Shown here one piece after another: positions 7,588 through 17,244 of a DNA stretch of 64,000 nucleotides. Each line of letters starts with the position of its first letter. Positions within the stretch are counted from its first letter, which is position 1. A model generated the notes under the pieces. The model did no database searches. It worked only from the letters and a program-made list of their open reading frames with translations, and had not been told where the DNA came from. The stretch spans positions 124,001 to 188,000 of the forward strand of contig NZ_JAKMCP010000002.1 in NCBI RefSeq assembly GCF_022662105.1, given 5' to 3'. Position numbers and translations under genes: made by a program. This stretch comes from Aestuariivivens sediminis (GTDB taxonomy: Bacteria; Bacteroidota; Bacteroidia; Flavobacteriales; Flavobacteriaceae).

Positions 7588-10224
7588 ATGAAGTTTCGCC
7601 ATTCCATAGTAATACGTCTTGCTCTGTTTTTTACAGCCTTAATTATATTTTCTATTTTATTGTCCGGATATTTGGTTTTCGAAAAGTCTTCAAAAGTCAT
7701 TACCGAATATGCCAGGAATCGTATTATTCATGAGTCTGAATTAGCGGAACAGGCATTTTATGCCTTGCTGAATGAAGTCTCAAATGATATTGCTGTAATC
7801 GCCTCAAGCCCAACATTAAACAATTATGTAAGTAACCCGTCAACAAAAGCTGCTATAGATGTTAATACTCTATTTAAAAGCCTATTACATAATAAAGCAT
7901 CTTATTTTCAAATACGCTATATAGGAATTGAAAATAATGGTGAGGAAATTATTCGTTTTGATAAGAAAAATGGACATGTCTTTAAATCGGATGACCTTCA
8001 ACAAAAAGGAAATCGGGATTATTTCAAGGAAGCCATTGCGATTGAGAAAGGTGAACTTTATTTTTCAAAGATTAACTTAAACGAAGAGTATGGCATAGTT
8101 AGTGAACCTTATATTCCTACTCTAAGGGCCGCTAGCCCCATTTATAACAAGGCTGACCAAATTACTGGTCTTGTCATTATTAATGTAGACTTAAGTGATC
8201 TGTACCAAACCCTGGATAAAATTTCAAAAGAAGAATCTCAATTATACATAATAAACAAACAGGGTGAGTATTTATATGCCTTAGAAAAAGACAAACTTTT
8301 TGCGTCCCAAACAGGTAAAACAACTAATTTTTATTTGGATTTTGAAATTGATGCGACATCCTCCCTGGACCCAAATAGCATCGAAACCGGGTTTCCAATA
8401 CGTTTAAACCCTAATGTTCTCAGCTATGTCATCCCCCTGAATTATTTTAAGAACAAGCGCAACCTCTATTTAATAGCCTTGGCAAAAAAGAATGTTTTAT
8501 TACAAAGTGCACATGAGGTTAGAGACAACAGCCTCCAAACACTGCTTCTGGTTTGTCTGGCCTGCATGCTGTTAACATGGGTTTTTGTAAGTCTGATTTC
8601 CAAAAAAATCAACCAAATCACAAAGGCCATTAAAAACTATGATGAAGGCTTGACCAGCGACATTCCGTTACCTGTAAATAGAAAAGATGAGATTGGGGTA
8701 TTGGCTAGAACATTTAAAAAAATGAAAGCTAAAATCGACCAAAATGTTAAGGAGCTTAATATTGCACTTGCAAAAGAAAAATTGGCCAAACAGCAACGCG
8801 ATGATTTTTTACAAAATATGAGCCATGAATTACGGACGCCTCTTAATGCCATTTTGGGATTCAGCCAATTACTCAAAAAGAATAATCCATCGTCATCACA
8901 GACCCCAATTATAGAATCTTTAAACAGAAGTGCTCATAATTTAGCCGGATTGGTGTATGACGTTCTGGAGCATAAAAAATTAGTGGAGGGTACATTACAT
9001 ATGGAATACCAACCTACTAATATAGCACAACTATTAAAAGATATATACGCCAGTTATCAGTACGATGCCATTACAAAAGGGTTAGATTTTAACATTGAAT
9101 TAAACCAGGAACTTGAAGAAAACATGTTCCAAACAGATCCATTAAGATTATCTCAAATGATTACTAATTTGGTGGTGAATGCCTTAAAGTTTACCTCAGA
9201 AGGAGAAGTTAAACTATGGGCGAAAATAAATCATACTACACCAAAAGAACTAGAAATAAAAGTTATAGATACGGGTATTGGTATTCTTCCAGAAAATATG
9301 GACAAGATTAACAACCGTTATTTTCAAGAGAACCAGGATCTATCCGGTCGTTACGGAGGGTATGGCCTGGGTCTATCGATTGTAAAACAATTAGCCACTT
9401 TATTTGGTGGATACTTAAGGGTTGATTCCAAAAAAGGCACAGGATCGATATTTCGAGTGACCCTCCCCATTGTACCTGCCGAATCCGTTAAGGTCACAGA
9501 AGAACCCTTGGTAAAAACAGATGAAGTTCCCTTATTGCATAAGGTCTACAAAATACTTCATATTGAGGACGACATGCCAACCAGAGAACTTATAAAGCAT
9601 GTTTTCCCCTACCAATTTATCGAATTAAAACAGGTCAGTAAGTTACATGACGCAGCAAGGTATTTAGATAAAACGAAGCCAGATCTTGTTTTGAGTGATC
9701 TATTACTTAATGATGTTAATTTAAAACCCGAGTTAGAGGAATGGAAGCGTTCTAAAAAAATGACCTGTCCTGTTATTCTGATTTCTGCTTTAGAACCAGA
9801 AGTGATGCAACACATAACCCCTAATTATTTTCAAAAACCATTTCAAGTAGATGAGTTAAAGGATTATACCTTTAAAATTTTAGGAGCAAATGAATTTTCA
9901 ATACCGAATTTTTCCAATGTTTATAGTAATTATGATAATAACAAAGAAAAAATAGTTCGAGTTATTAATTTGCTGATTGTTGAATTTGAAACCTACAAAA
10001 ATCGTATTGAAAAGGCGGTCTCAAACAAAGACCAGGAGGAATGGGATGCCATTTTACATAAATTAATCACTCATATAAATAATTTGGAATTGCGTTCTCT
10101 TTCAGCACTATTGCCGGCAAAAATTGAAGCCCTGACCCTAAATGAGCTATCGGCTATCCAAAATGCCTTCGCCTATTACTTGTGCTGTTTTAGGGTAGAA
10201 AAAAGAATTAATTTAAAAGACTAA
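7588..10224 (+). CDS. Hybrid sensor histidine kinase (sensor, HAMP, HisKA, HATPase, REC, Hpt-like)
   Basis: An 878-aa inner-membrane phosphorelay kinase. Domains in order: TM1 (about 10-30), a large periplasmic sensor resembling a Cache domain (35-310), TM2 (316-337), HAMP, HisKA with phospho-His H413 in NMSHELRTP, HATPase with DTGIGI and GGYGLGLSIVK, and a receiver with acidic pair D661/D662, phospho-Asp D704 and K750. A C-terminal helical part carries ILHKLITHINNLE (H824), which resembles an Hpt histidine but lacks the usual KGS. It converges with the LytTR regulator gene (17-bp tail overlap), a likely partner. The signal is unknown. Confidence 0.9.
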   Translation: MKFRHSIVIRLALFFTALIIFSILLSGYLVFEKSSKVITEYARNRIIHESELAEQAFYALLNEVSNDIAVIASSPTLNNYVSNPSTKAAIDVNTLFKSLLHNKASYFQIRYIGIENNGEEIIRFDKKNGHVFKSDDLQQKGNRDYFKEAIAIEKGELYFSKINLNEEYGIVSEPYIPTLRAASPIYNKADQITGLVIINVDLSDLYQTLDKISKEESQLYIINKQGEYLYALEKDKLFASQTGKTTNFYLDFEIDATSSLDPNSIETGFPIRLNPNVLSYVIPLNYFKNKRNLYLIALAKKNVLLQSAHEVRDNSLQTLLLVCLACMLLTWVFVSLISKKINQITKAIKNYDEGLTSDIPLPVNRKDEIGVLARTFKKMKAKIDQNVKELNIALAKEKLAKQQRDDFLQNMSHELRTPLNAILGFSQLLKKNNPSSSQTPIIESLNRSAHNLAGLVYDVLEHKKLVEGTLHMEYQPTNIAQLLKDIYASYQYDAITKGLDFNIELNQELEENMFQTDPLRLSQMITNLVVNALKFTSEGEVKLWAKINHTTPKELEIKVIDTGIGILPENMDKINNRYFQENQDLSGRYGGYGLGLSIVKQLATLFGGYLRVDSKKGTGSIFRVTLPIVPAESVKVTEEPLVKTDEVPLLHKVYKILHIEDDMPTRELIKHVFPYQFIELKQVSKLHDAARYLDKTKPDLVLSDLLLNDVNLKPELEEWKRSKKMTCPVILISALEPEVMQHITPNYFQKPFQVDELKDYTFKILGANEFSIPNFSNVYSNYDNNKEKIVRVINLLIVEFETYKNRIEKAVSNKDQEEWDAILHKLITHINNLELRSLSALLPAKIEALTLNELSAIQNAFAYYLCCFRVEKRINLKD

Positions 10225-10888
10225 TTTTTTGATACAATATTTTTTCGTAGCTCTGACTTAATGGAATATGGTCTTTACCTATTTCGATAAGGTTATTACC
10301 AATCGTGGTTATCCTGTTTAGATTAACGATAAATGAACGATGGACACGCTGAAAGAAATCAGGCAGTTTAACTTCAAGGTCTTTTAAGGTCATTAAAGTC
10401 AGTATTTTCTTTTTTTCCATGACTACCGAAATATAGTTTGCTTCTGATTTAAAATAATACACATCCTCTAAATTTATCTTTACCAACTTATTCCCATCTT
10501 TAATGAAAAGTCTATGGCCCTGACTTTGGTTTCTGGAATGAAATGCCTGCGCTTTTTGAAACGCTTTAAAAAAGCGTGAAAAATTAATGGGTTTCACTAA
10601 AAAATCAACAATCTGGTCGTAATTATACGAATCTGGTGCAAAATTTCTATTGGCTGTTATCATGATCACAGCCGTATGGGGTGAGGCTATTTTTAAAATA
10701 TCCTCTCCGGTAATATCGGGCAAGTTATAATCCAAAAGGATAAGGTCAAAAGTCGAGCTATTAATAAGATTTATGGATTCGAATCCCGATGTTGTGGTTA
10801 CAACACTTGATATATCGTCAATTTTACTACAAAAATGTTCGAGTAAATCGCACATCAACGGATCGTCATCAACAATAAGGCTTTTCAT
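10208..10888 (-). CDS. LytTR-family response regulator
   Basis: A 226-aa two-domain regulator. The N-terminal receiver has the acidic cluster SLIVDDDP, phospho-Asp in LILLDYNLPD, and the conserved Lys in FLVKPINF. The C-terminal LytTR DNA-binding domain shows EDVYYFKSEANYISVV and FFQRVHRSFIVNLNRI. The ATG at 10888 (MKSLIVDDDP) is preferred over one at 10933, which would add 15 residues not expected in a receiver. It is tail-to-tail with the hybrid kinase, overlapping 17 bp. Targets are unknown. Confidence 0.92.
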   Translation of the reverse strand: MKSLIVDDDPLMCDLLEHFCSKIDDISSVVTTTSGFESINLINSSTFDLILLDYNLPDITGEDILKIASPHTAVIMITANRNFAPDSYNYDQIVDFLVKPINFSRFFKAFQKAQAFHSRNQSQGHRLFIKDGNKLVKINLEDVYYFKSEANYISVVMEKKKILTLMTLKDLEVKLPDFFQRVHRSFIVNLNRITTIGNNLIEIGKDHIPLSQSYEKILYQKISLLN

Positions 10889-10997
10889 AGTTTCATCAAA
10901 TAATAAGAGTATTTCATAAAGCAATATAGCCAATCTATATAATATTAATTAAATATGTGATGCAAAATATTAATATTGTCTACTTAAACTGATATAC

Positions 10998-12494
10998 ATG
11001 AAATTAAAGTTACAGCAGGCCATACTTATTTTGTCTTTGTTTGTATGTATTACCAACTGCAAAAATGAAAAGAAAGAGACCATGGCCAACAGCATGGTTA
11101 AAACAGAAGAGCCTAAAGGAAAGGATAATGTTGCTTTTCAATGGGCATTTATGGCACTTGAAGGTACAGCCAACGATACCGATAAATTTAAACCGAGACC
11201 AACGGTTACTTCAAGATTTTTAGGCCTTATTTTTACTTCGATGTTCGATGCCTGGACACGATTTGACGCTAAAGCAGTCCCCCTTTATTTAAAAGATGTA
11301 AAACGTCAACCAGAAAACAAGCACACTTTAAAAAATAAGGAAATCGCAGTAAGCTATGCGGCTTATCGTGCGCTATGCGAATATTACTATTCCGATAGTA
11401 CCCTATTTAAAAATAAAATGTTAGCCTTAGGTTTAGATCCCGATAACACATCATTGGACCCTACTACTCCTGAAGGGATTGGAAACCTTGCGGCTAAAAG
11501 TGTTATTGATGCACGCAGACATGACGGATCCAATCAATATGGCGATGTAGAGGGCTCTATGGGAAAACCCTATTTTGATTACACCGGATATACGCCTGTT
11601 AATGATGCCGACAACATGGTAGACATCAATAGGTGGCAACCCAAATATTTTTCAGATGGCCAAGGGGGTAAATTTGCCCCGGGATGCTTAACACCCTACT
11701 GGCAAAAAGTGAAACCTCTCCTATTAGAAACAGCCGATCAATTCCGTCCGGGACCACCTCCAATGATTGGCTCGGAGCAATTAAAACAAGAAGTAAAAGA
11801 AGTCATTGAATTACAAGCCAATCTTACACCTGAGAACAAAGCTTTAGTAGAGTTTATGCGTGATGGCCCCAAATCGGTACAGCAAGCCGGACACTGGTTA
11901 AAGTTTGCTCAAGATGTATCCCTAAGGGATAATCACACGCTTGATGAAGATGTAAAAATGTATTTCCTTATTGAATCGGTAGCCATGGACGGGTTTATTG
12001 CCTGTTGGGATTCCAAGATGCATTATGATTTCGCCAGGCCATATGCCTTGGTTCACAAATATTATCAAGATCAGGTTATCGAAGCCTGGGGAGGACCGGA
12101 CAAAGGGATGATGAAAATGAAAGGACAAGAATGGCGCCCATATTCCCCAGACACCTTTTTATGCCCCCCTTTCCCAAGCTATGTATCCGGCCACAGTACG
12201 ATTAGTGGTGGCTGTGCTGAAGCTTTAAAACTTTTTACCGGTGATGATACCTTTGGTGTATCGGTCGAATTGGTGCCCGGGGCACTTACAGAACCCAATA
12301 ATGTAGATGATCCTGTAGTTCTGGAATTCCCAACATTTACCAAAACCGGAGAAATGGCGGGTATATCAAGAGTTATGGGAGGCTACCATATACAAGCTGA
12401 TAATATTGAAGGGCTTAATTTAGGACGTCATGTGGCACGTTATAACTATAAAAAATATTTAGAATTAATAGGTGAATCTGATGAGAATATGTAA
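10998..12494 (+). CDS. Vanadium-dependent haloperoxidase-like (PAP2 superfamily) lipoprotein
   Basis: A 498-aa exported protein with a lipoprotein-like signal (cysteine at 21, although the -1 residue is an unusual Asn). The vanadate-binding pattern is complete: K340 and R347 (K-x6-R-P in SKMHYDFARP), S397-G-H399 in PSYVSGHST, and R458/H464 (R-x5-H in SRVMGGYHIQAD). This is the active-site set of vanadium haloperoxidases, which share the fold with acid phosphatases. Whether it oxidises halides or hydrolyses phosphate cannot be read from sequence. It starts 109 bp from the divergently oriented LytTR gene. Confidence 0.85.
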   Translation: MKLKLQQAILILSLFVCITNCKNEKKETMANSMVKTEEPKGKDNVAFQWAFMALEGTANDTDKFKPRPTVTSRFLGLIFTSMFDAWTRFDAKAVPLYLKDVKRQPENKHTLKNKEIAVSYAAYRALCEYYYSDSTLFKNKMLALGLDPDNTSLDPTTPEGIGNLAAKSVIDARRHDGSNQYGDVEGSMGKPYFDYTGYTPVNDADNMVDINRWQPKYFSDGQGGKFAPGCLTPYWQKVKPLLLETADQFRPGPPPMIGSEQLKQEVKEVIELQANLTPENKALVEFMRDGPKSVQQAGHWLKFAQDVSLRDNHTLDEDVKMYFLIESVAMDGFIACWDSKMHYDFARPYALVHKYYQDQVIEAWGGPDKGMMKMKGQEWRPYSPDTFLCPPFPSYVSGHSTISGGCAEALKLFTGDDTFGVSVELVPGALTEPNNVDDPVVLEFPTFTKTGEMAGISRVMGGYHIQADNIEGLNLGRHVARYNYKKYLELIGESDENM

Positions 12495-12579
12495 TTCATA
12501 AGAAGCATTTCAATGCGATTCTCTTTCGCCATATACCTTTGAGACGATATTTGAGCAAATAATTAATTATACCCGATTT

Positions 12580-13011
12580 ATGACCCGTTTTATTTCCAGC
12601 ATTAATAAATACAGATTACTTTGCATCAGCATTGGAATCATATACCTTTGGTTTGGAACACTTAAATTTTTTCCGCAACTAAGTCCAGCAGATGCTTTAG
12701 CCAAGCAAACGATAACATTCTTGACTGTTGGGCTGATTCCTGAGACCATAAGTATTTTGATATTGGCTATTGTTGAAGTGACCATAGGTTTGTTCTTAAT
12801 TTGTAATTACCAAATTAAAACAGTGGTTGTTGTGGCGATATTGCATTTAATACTCACGTTTATCCCAGTATTGTTCTTTCCTGAAATATCGTTTGCCAAA
12901 GCGCCTTTTGTTTTAACCCTGGTGGGACAGTATATCATTAAAAACATCGTTATTATAAGTGCCTTGTTGTATGTTTATCCATTAGATGATTTTAAGATTG
13001 GAGACGCTTAA
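12580..13011 (+). CDS. DoxX-like small membrane protein
   Basis: A 143-aa integral membrane protein with four predicted helices (about 14-34, 45-72, 80-105, 112-135). The first-helix pattern IYLWFGTLKFFP and ALAKQTI resemble DoxX-like proteins. Biochemical role is not known; related proteins are often tied to redox or thiol stress. It lies 85 bp after the haloperoxidase-like gene and 47 bp before an outer-membrane barrel gene, consistent with one transcription unit. Confidence 0.7.
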   Translation: MTRFISSINKYRLLCISIGIIYLWFGTLKFFPQLSPADALAKQTITFLTVGLIPETISILILAIVEVTIGLFLICNYQIKTVVVVAILHLILTFIPVLFFPEISFAKAPFVLTLVGQYIIKNIVIISALLYVYPLDDFKIGDA

Positions 13012-13058
13012 ATTTTGCATAATAATGAACCCATCCACCTGTCCCAAAACTTCAAAAA

Positions 13059-14240
13059 ATGTATAGTTCAAAACTAGTTATAACCAATAATTACTTTAAA
13101 TTTTTAATCTTCATCCTTTTCCTATATGTGGGAATGGAAAATTTGAGTGCTCAGGGGTGTGTCGCCATTCGCGGGTACTCCTCATGCAGCATGGGTTACA
13201 TGGACAATGGGATAAATTTAAAAAAGGGAGAGTTTACAGTAGGTTCCAATTTTAGATATTTCGAATCCTTTAGACATTTTAGGGGGACAGAGGAAGAGAC
13301 CAATAGAATAGAAGATGGAACTCAGGTAATTAATGACTCCTATTTTTCAGATATTACATTCAATTATGGAATCTCAGAACGTTTGTATGCCAACCTGTTA
13401 ATTCCCTTTGTTTCCCATGTAAGATCATCCATGTATGAACATGGAGGCAATAGCCTTTCGGATAGGCATAACACTAGGTCCAGTGGTCTATCGGACATAC
13501 GCTTAGGCGCGGGGTATTGGCTAGTTAAACCCAATAGTAAACCATTTAATTTAGCAATGGGAGTCGGAATAAAATTACCTACTGGTGATTATAGATATAC
13601 AGACACCTTTTATAATCAGGGGGATAATAAAGATTTGATGATTGATACTGTTGTTGATCAGTCCATTCAGCCAGGTGATGGAGGCGTAGGATTTAACTTA
13701 GACTTACAAGGGTATCATACCCTTTCCCATCATTTTATGTTAACCACCACCTTATACTATTTGCTCAATCCGAGAGAGACTAATGGCGTATTAACACGCA
13801 ATGGTTCCAGTGAATTTTCAGTGCCCGATCAATACGCTGCACAACTGGGTGTTTTCTATTTTTCAAATTTAAAAGGTCTAAACGTCTATTTAGGAGGAAG
13901 ACTCGAGGGTGTTCCCTCTTCTGATATAATCGGTGGAAGCGCAGGTTATAGACGACCCGGTTACGTTATCTCTATCGATCCGGGAGTTAATTACAGCGTC
14001 AATAACCTCATCATGAGTCTGAATGTCCCCGTTGCGCTGGAACGCAACAGAACACGAAGTTATCTCGATAAACAAAGAACTGCTGAAACAGGGGTGTACA
14101 GACACGGTGATGCGGCTTTTGCGGATTACCTTGTAAGTTTTAATCTAACGTATAAATTTTCTAAAAAACAAGACGCCCTAAAACACCCCGATATACCAGA
14201 TTATAATATCGAAAACGCCTATTCAAGCAACTCCCTTTAG
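13059..14240 (+). CDS. Outer-membrane beta-barrel protein of unknown function
   Basis: A 393-aa protein with a signal peptide ending near LSAQ (about residue 32), then alternating amphipathic strands typical of a transporter-like barrel (ITFNYGISERLYANLLIPFV, GLSDIRLGAGYWL, LNLAMGVGIKLPTGDY-like segments). It resembles barrels grouped with phenol-degradation channel proteins, but I do not recognise a substrate. The mature N-terminus has two close cysteines (GCVAIRGYSSC). It faces the DUF1080 gene at 14252 with only 11 bp between stop codons. Confidence 0.7.
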   Translation: MYSSKLVITNNYFKFLIFILFLYVGMENLSAQGCVAIRGYSSCSMGYMDNGINLKKGEFTVGSNFRYFESFRHFRGTEEETNRIEDGTQVINDSYFSDITFNYGISERLYANLLIPFVSHVRSSMYEHGGNSLSDRHNTRSSGLSDIRLGAGYWLVKPNSKPFNLAMGVGIKLPTGDYRYTDTFYNQGDNKDLMIDTVVDQSIQPGDGGVGFNLDLQGYHTLSHHFMLTTTLYYLLNPRETNGVLTRNGSSEFSVPDQYAAQLGVFYFSNLKGLNVYLGGRLEGVPSSDIIGGSAGYRRPGYVISIDPGVNYSVNNLIMSLNVPVALERNRTRSYLDKQRTAETGVYRHGDAAFADYLVSFNLTYKFSKKQDALKHPDIPDYNIENAYSSNSL

Positions 14241-14251
14241 AGTTGTAGGGG

Positions 14252-14989
14252 TTATAAGATTTTTAGCTTAATATTTCTATACCAAACCTTATCACTATGA
14301 TCTTGCAGGCCTATATGACCCGTTGGATATTTGCCGAAACCTTCCCAGCCTTTGAATTTTGAATTTTCGACCAGAGCATCCCATTGCTCACCATGAAGTG
14401 GAAACGTAACAATCTCTGTTCCATTTAAAGTAACCGATCCTTTATTGATGTCGTGGTTAACTTCTATAACACATAAATTCCACTGCCCAGCTGGTTTACA
14501 AACATCGTATTTGGGTTGAACCAGGTCATACAACGCACCCGCTTGATGAAATTTTGGGTTTTTAAAGGCATCTTCATGCCGTTCATTATCCAACACTTGA
14601 ATTTCTAGACCCGTTTGGTAAGGTACGTCAAACTTTTCATCTTCAAACACACCTAAAAAGATACCACTGTTCCCGCCTTCAGAAATTTTCCACTCCAAGG
14701 ATAAAATAAAATTCGTATACTTTTCTTTTGTAATTATGTTTTTATTGCCTTCTTCACTTGGTGTAAATACCATGGTGCCATTCTCAATGGACCATTCTGG
14801 AGGCATGCTGTCACTTAAATACCCACGCCAGTGATCAAACGAGGTTCCATCGAAAAGGGCAATCCAATCCGAACTTTGATTTTCCGCTTCCTGTTCCATA
14901 ATTTCCATTGAAACTTCATCTGTCTTAACAACCTTTTTGCAGGCTACAAAAACTAAAATACCTAAAAGTAAAATCGTTATTTTTTTCAT
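14252..14989 (-). CDS. DUF1080 / 3-keto-disaccharide hydrolase-family lipoprotein
   Basis: A 245-aa lipoprotein (lipobox LVFVAC, Cys 17). The concanavalin-like DUF1080 fold shows WIALFDGTSFDHWRGY, the FILSLEWKISEGGNSGIFLGV core, YQTGLEIQVLDN and the C-terminal GHIGLQDHSDKVWYRNIKL signature. Members of this family have been shown to cleave 3-keto-glycosides. It is the last gene of the five-gene minus-strand operon starting at 19399, whose promoter has the locus-wide palindrome. It is one of four DUF1080 proteins in 30 kb. Confidence 0.88.
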   Translation of the reverse strand: MKKITILLLGILVFVACKKVVKTDEVSMEIMEQEAENQSSDWIALFDGTSFDHWRGYLSDSMPPEWSIENGTMVFTPSEEGNKNIITKEKYTNFILSLEWKISEGGNSGIFLGVFEDEKFDVPYQTGLEIQVLDNERHEDAFKNPKFHQAGALYDLVQPKYDVCKPAGQWNLCVIEVNHDINKGSVTLNGTEIVTFPLHGEQWDALVENSKFKGWEGFGKYPTGHIGLQDHSDKVWYRNIKLKIL

Positions 14990-15013
14990 TTGTAAGTTAT
15001 TAGTTTAAGGGAT

Positions 15014-16066
15014 TTAAATACCCAATATGTTTTTAAGGGTTTCCTGATCTGTTTCCCCTCCGGCAAAATCATCAAAGCTACGTTCTGCGGCTTCAATAAT
15101 ATGTTTTTTAATAAAAGGTGCCCCTTCCTCTGCACCTTGTTTTGAGGATTTGATGCAACATTCCCATTCCATAACGGCCCAAACATCACATCCGTATTGG
15201 GTGAGTTTAGAAAAAATACCTTTAAAATCGGTCTGTCCGTCCCCTAAAGAACGAAAACGTCCTGCACGATCCTTCCAATCGGCATAACCCCCATAAACAC
15301 CTTGTTTACCTGAAGGATTAAATTCAGCATCCTTGACATGAAATGCTTTTATTCTATCGTGATAATAATCAATAAAAGTAAGATAATCTAATTGTTGGAG
15401 CACAAAATGACTGGGATCGTATAAGATATTTACACGATTGTGGTTTCCTGTTGCCTCTAAAAAGCGCTCAAAGGAAATACCGTCATGCAAATCCTCACCC
15501 GGATGAAGTTCATAACATATATCCACACCTTGTTCATCAAAATGATTTAAAATAGGCATCCATCGATCGGCCAATTCTTTAAAGCCAACTGCCACCAAAC
15601 CCGCAGGCCGCTGCGGCCATGGGTAAATTGTAGGCCACAACAATGCGCCTGAAAATGTGGCATGCGACTTTAAGCCCAATCTTTTACTTACCGTTCCAGA
15701 TTTCATAACAACATCTATAGCCCAGGCTGTTCTTGCCTTAGGATTATTCCTAACGGCTTTTGGTGCAAAACTATCGAATAGGACATTGTAAGCGGGGTGA
15801 ACGGCAACTAATTGCCCTTGTAAATGCGTAGAAAGTTCTGTTATTTCTAAACCATAAGAATGGACTTTGCCCATAAGTTCATCACAATAGGTTTGACTCT
15901 CTGATGCCTTGTCAATATCGATTAAATGGGATTCCCATGTGGGTATTTGAATTCCCTTGTAGCCTAAACCAGCTGCCCATTGACACAGCCCATCCAGGCT
16001 GTCAAAAGGTGGCTCGTTATCAATAAATTGTGCTAAAAATATCGCTGGTCCTTTTAATGTTTTCAT
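15014..16066 (-). CDS. Sugar phosphate isomerase/epimerase (xylose-isomerase-like TIM barrel), cytosolic
   Basis: A 350-aa AP-endonuclease-2 type TIM barrel without signal peptide. Metal-ligand strands are visible: CYELHPGED, ILYDPSHFVLQQLDY, AFHVKDAEF and VMEWECC. I chose the ATG at 16066 because a GGAGG Shine-Dalgarno-like stretch lies 8 bp upstream of it; an ATG at 16081 is just before that stretch. It sits between a Gfo/Idh gene and a DUF1080 gene, a common pairing in oxidative sugar pathways, and probably epimerises or isomerises a keto-sugar. Confidence 0.85.
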   Translation of the reverse strand: MKTLKGPAIFLAQFIDNEPPFDSLDGLCQWAAGLGYKGIQIPTWESHLIDIDKASESQTYCDELMGKVHSYGLEITELSTHLQGQLVAVHPAYNVLFDSFAPKAVRNNPKARTAWAIDVVMKSGTVSKRLGLKSHATFSGALLWPTIYPWPQRPAGLVAVGFKELADRWMPILNHFDEQGVDICYELHPGEDLHDGISFERFLEATGNHNRVNILYDPSHFVLQQLDYLTFIDYYHDRIKAFHVKDAEFNPSGKQGVYGGYADWKDRAGRFRSLGDGQTDFKGIFSKLTQYGCDVWAVMEWECCIKSSKQGAEEGAPFIKKHIIEAAERSFDDFAGGETDQETLKNILGI

Positions 16067-16086
16067 TGGCGTATCCTCCATAAATT

Positions 16087-17238
16087 TTAACTTAATTTAG
16101 TCCAACTGGCATTAGCTTTATCGCTTTCCACCGAAGCATAAATAAATTGCATACCTCGCAAGCCGTCGTCAACAGTAGGATAATCAAATTTACTATCGTG
16201 TTCATCATTTAAAACGGCTAATACATGTGATGCAAAATTTTTATAAATGGTTGCAAATGCTTCCAAATACCCTTCGGGATGACCCGCAGGTATTCTGCAA
16301 CTCTCCAGAGCTTCAGGATACAAATCATTTCCATTGGGTGTATAAATTTTAACAGGTTTATCCAACCAATGTGTTACCAGTTTATTCGGATTTTCCTGGT
16401 GCCATTCCAAACTTCCCCTATCCCCGTAAACCTTTATGGCTAAATTATTTTCTTCTCCAAGGGCTATTTGTGAAATAGACATGGTTCCTTTTGCTCCGTT
16501 ATGCATTCGCAACAATACATTACCATCATCATCTAAAATTCTTCCTTTCCCAAATCGACCAAGGTCCGCTGCCAATTCAACAATTTTCAACCCGGTTATA
16601 TACTCTACCAAATTTTCCGCATGGGTCCCAATATCTCCAAGTGCTCCACCAATGCCAGATTTTTTTGGATCTACCCGCCAGGACGCTTGTTTATTTTCCG
16701 TTTTTTCAACAGCAGTGGACATCCATCCCTGTAGGTATTGCACCTGTATTTTTCTTATGTTACCGAGATCACCTCTGGCCACTAATGCTCGTGCTTGTTT
16801 AACCATAGGGTACCCCGTATAATTATGTGTCAATGCAAATAATTTACCACTGTCTTTTACAATGTCTACTAACTGATAGGCTTCATCTAAGGTTAATGTC
16901 ATGGGCTTATCGCATAGCACATGAAATCCATGCTCCAATGCCATTTTTGCCGGAGGGAAATGCATATGGTTAGGGGTTACAATCGCCACAAAATCCATTT
17001 TCTCATCATCTGGAAGTTCGTTTTCCCTGTAAATCATTTCTTCAAAACTCCCATAGCAGCGTTCTTCAGGTAGAAAAAGTGCTTTTCCCGATGCCTTCGA
17101 CTTTTCTGCACTGCTACTAAAAGCACCACACACCAATTCAATCATCCCATCTATGGATGCAGCCTTCCTATGGACATCGCCAATAAACGAGCCGAAGCCT
17201 CCACCAATCATTCCCATTCTTAATTTTCTTATCGCCAT
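16087..17238 (-). CDS. Gfo/Idh/MocA oxidoreductase, cytosolic
   Basis: A 383-aa NAD(P)-dependent sugar dehydrogenase-type protein. The Rossmann start MGMIGGGFGSFIGDVH is present, and the EKP catalytic motif appears as DKP (residues 110-112 in VLCDKPMTLT), with GGALGDIGTHAENLVEYITG following. There is no signal peptide, unlike the other three Gfo/Idh proteins of the locus. It is 6 bp downstream of the MFS permease gene, so it likely acts on the imported sugar in the cytosol, perhaps reducing or oxidising C3. Confidence 0.9.
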   Translation of the reverse strand: MAIRKLRMGMIGGGFGSFIGDVHRKAASIDGMIELVCGAFSSSAEKSKASGKALFLPEERCYGSFEEMIYRENELPDDEKMDFVAIVTPNHMHFPPAKMALEHGFHVLCDKPMTLTLDEAYQLVDIVKDSGKLFALTHNYTGYPMVKQARALVARGDLGNIRKIQVQYLQGWMSTAVEKTENKQASWRVDPKKSGIGGALGDIGTHAENLVEYITGLKIVELAADLGRFGKGRILDDDGNVLLRMHNGAKGTMSISQIALGEENNLAIKVYGDRGSLEWHQENPNKLVTHWLDKPVKIYTPNGNDLYPEALESCRIPAGHPEGYLEAFATIYKNFASHVLAVLNDEHDSKFDYPTVDDGLRGMQFIYASVESDKANASWTKLS

Positions 17239-17244
17239 AAATGC

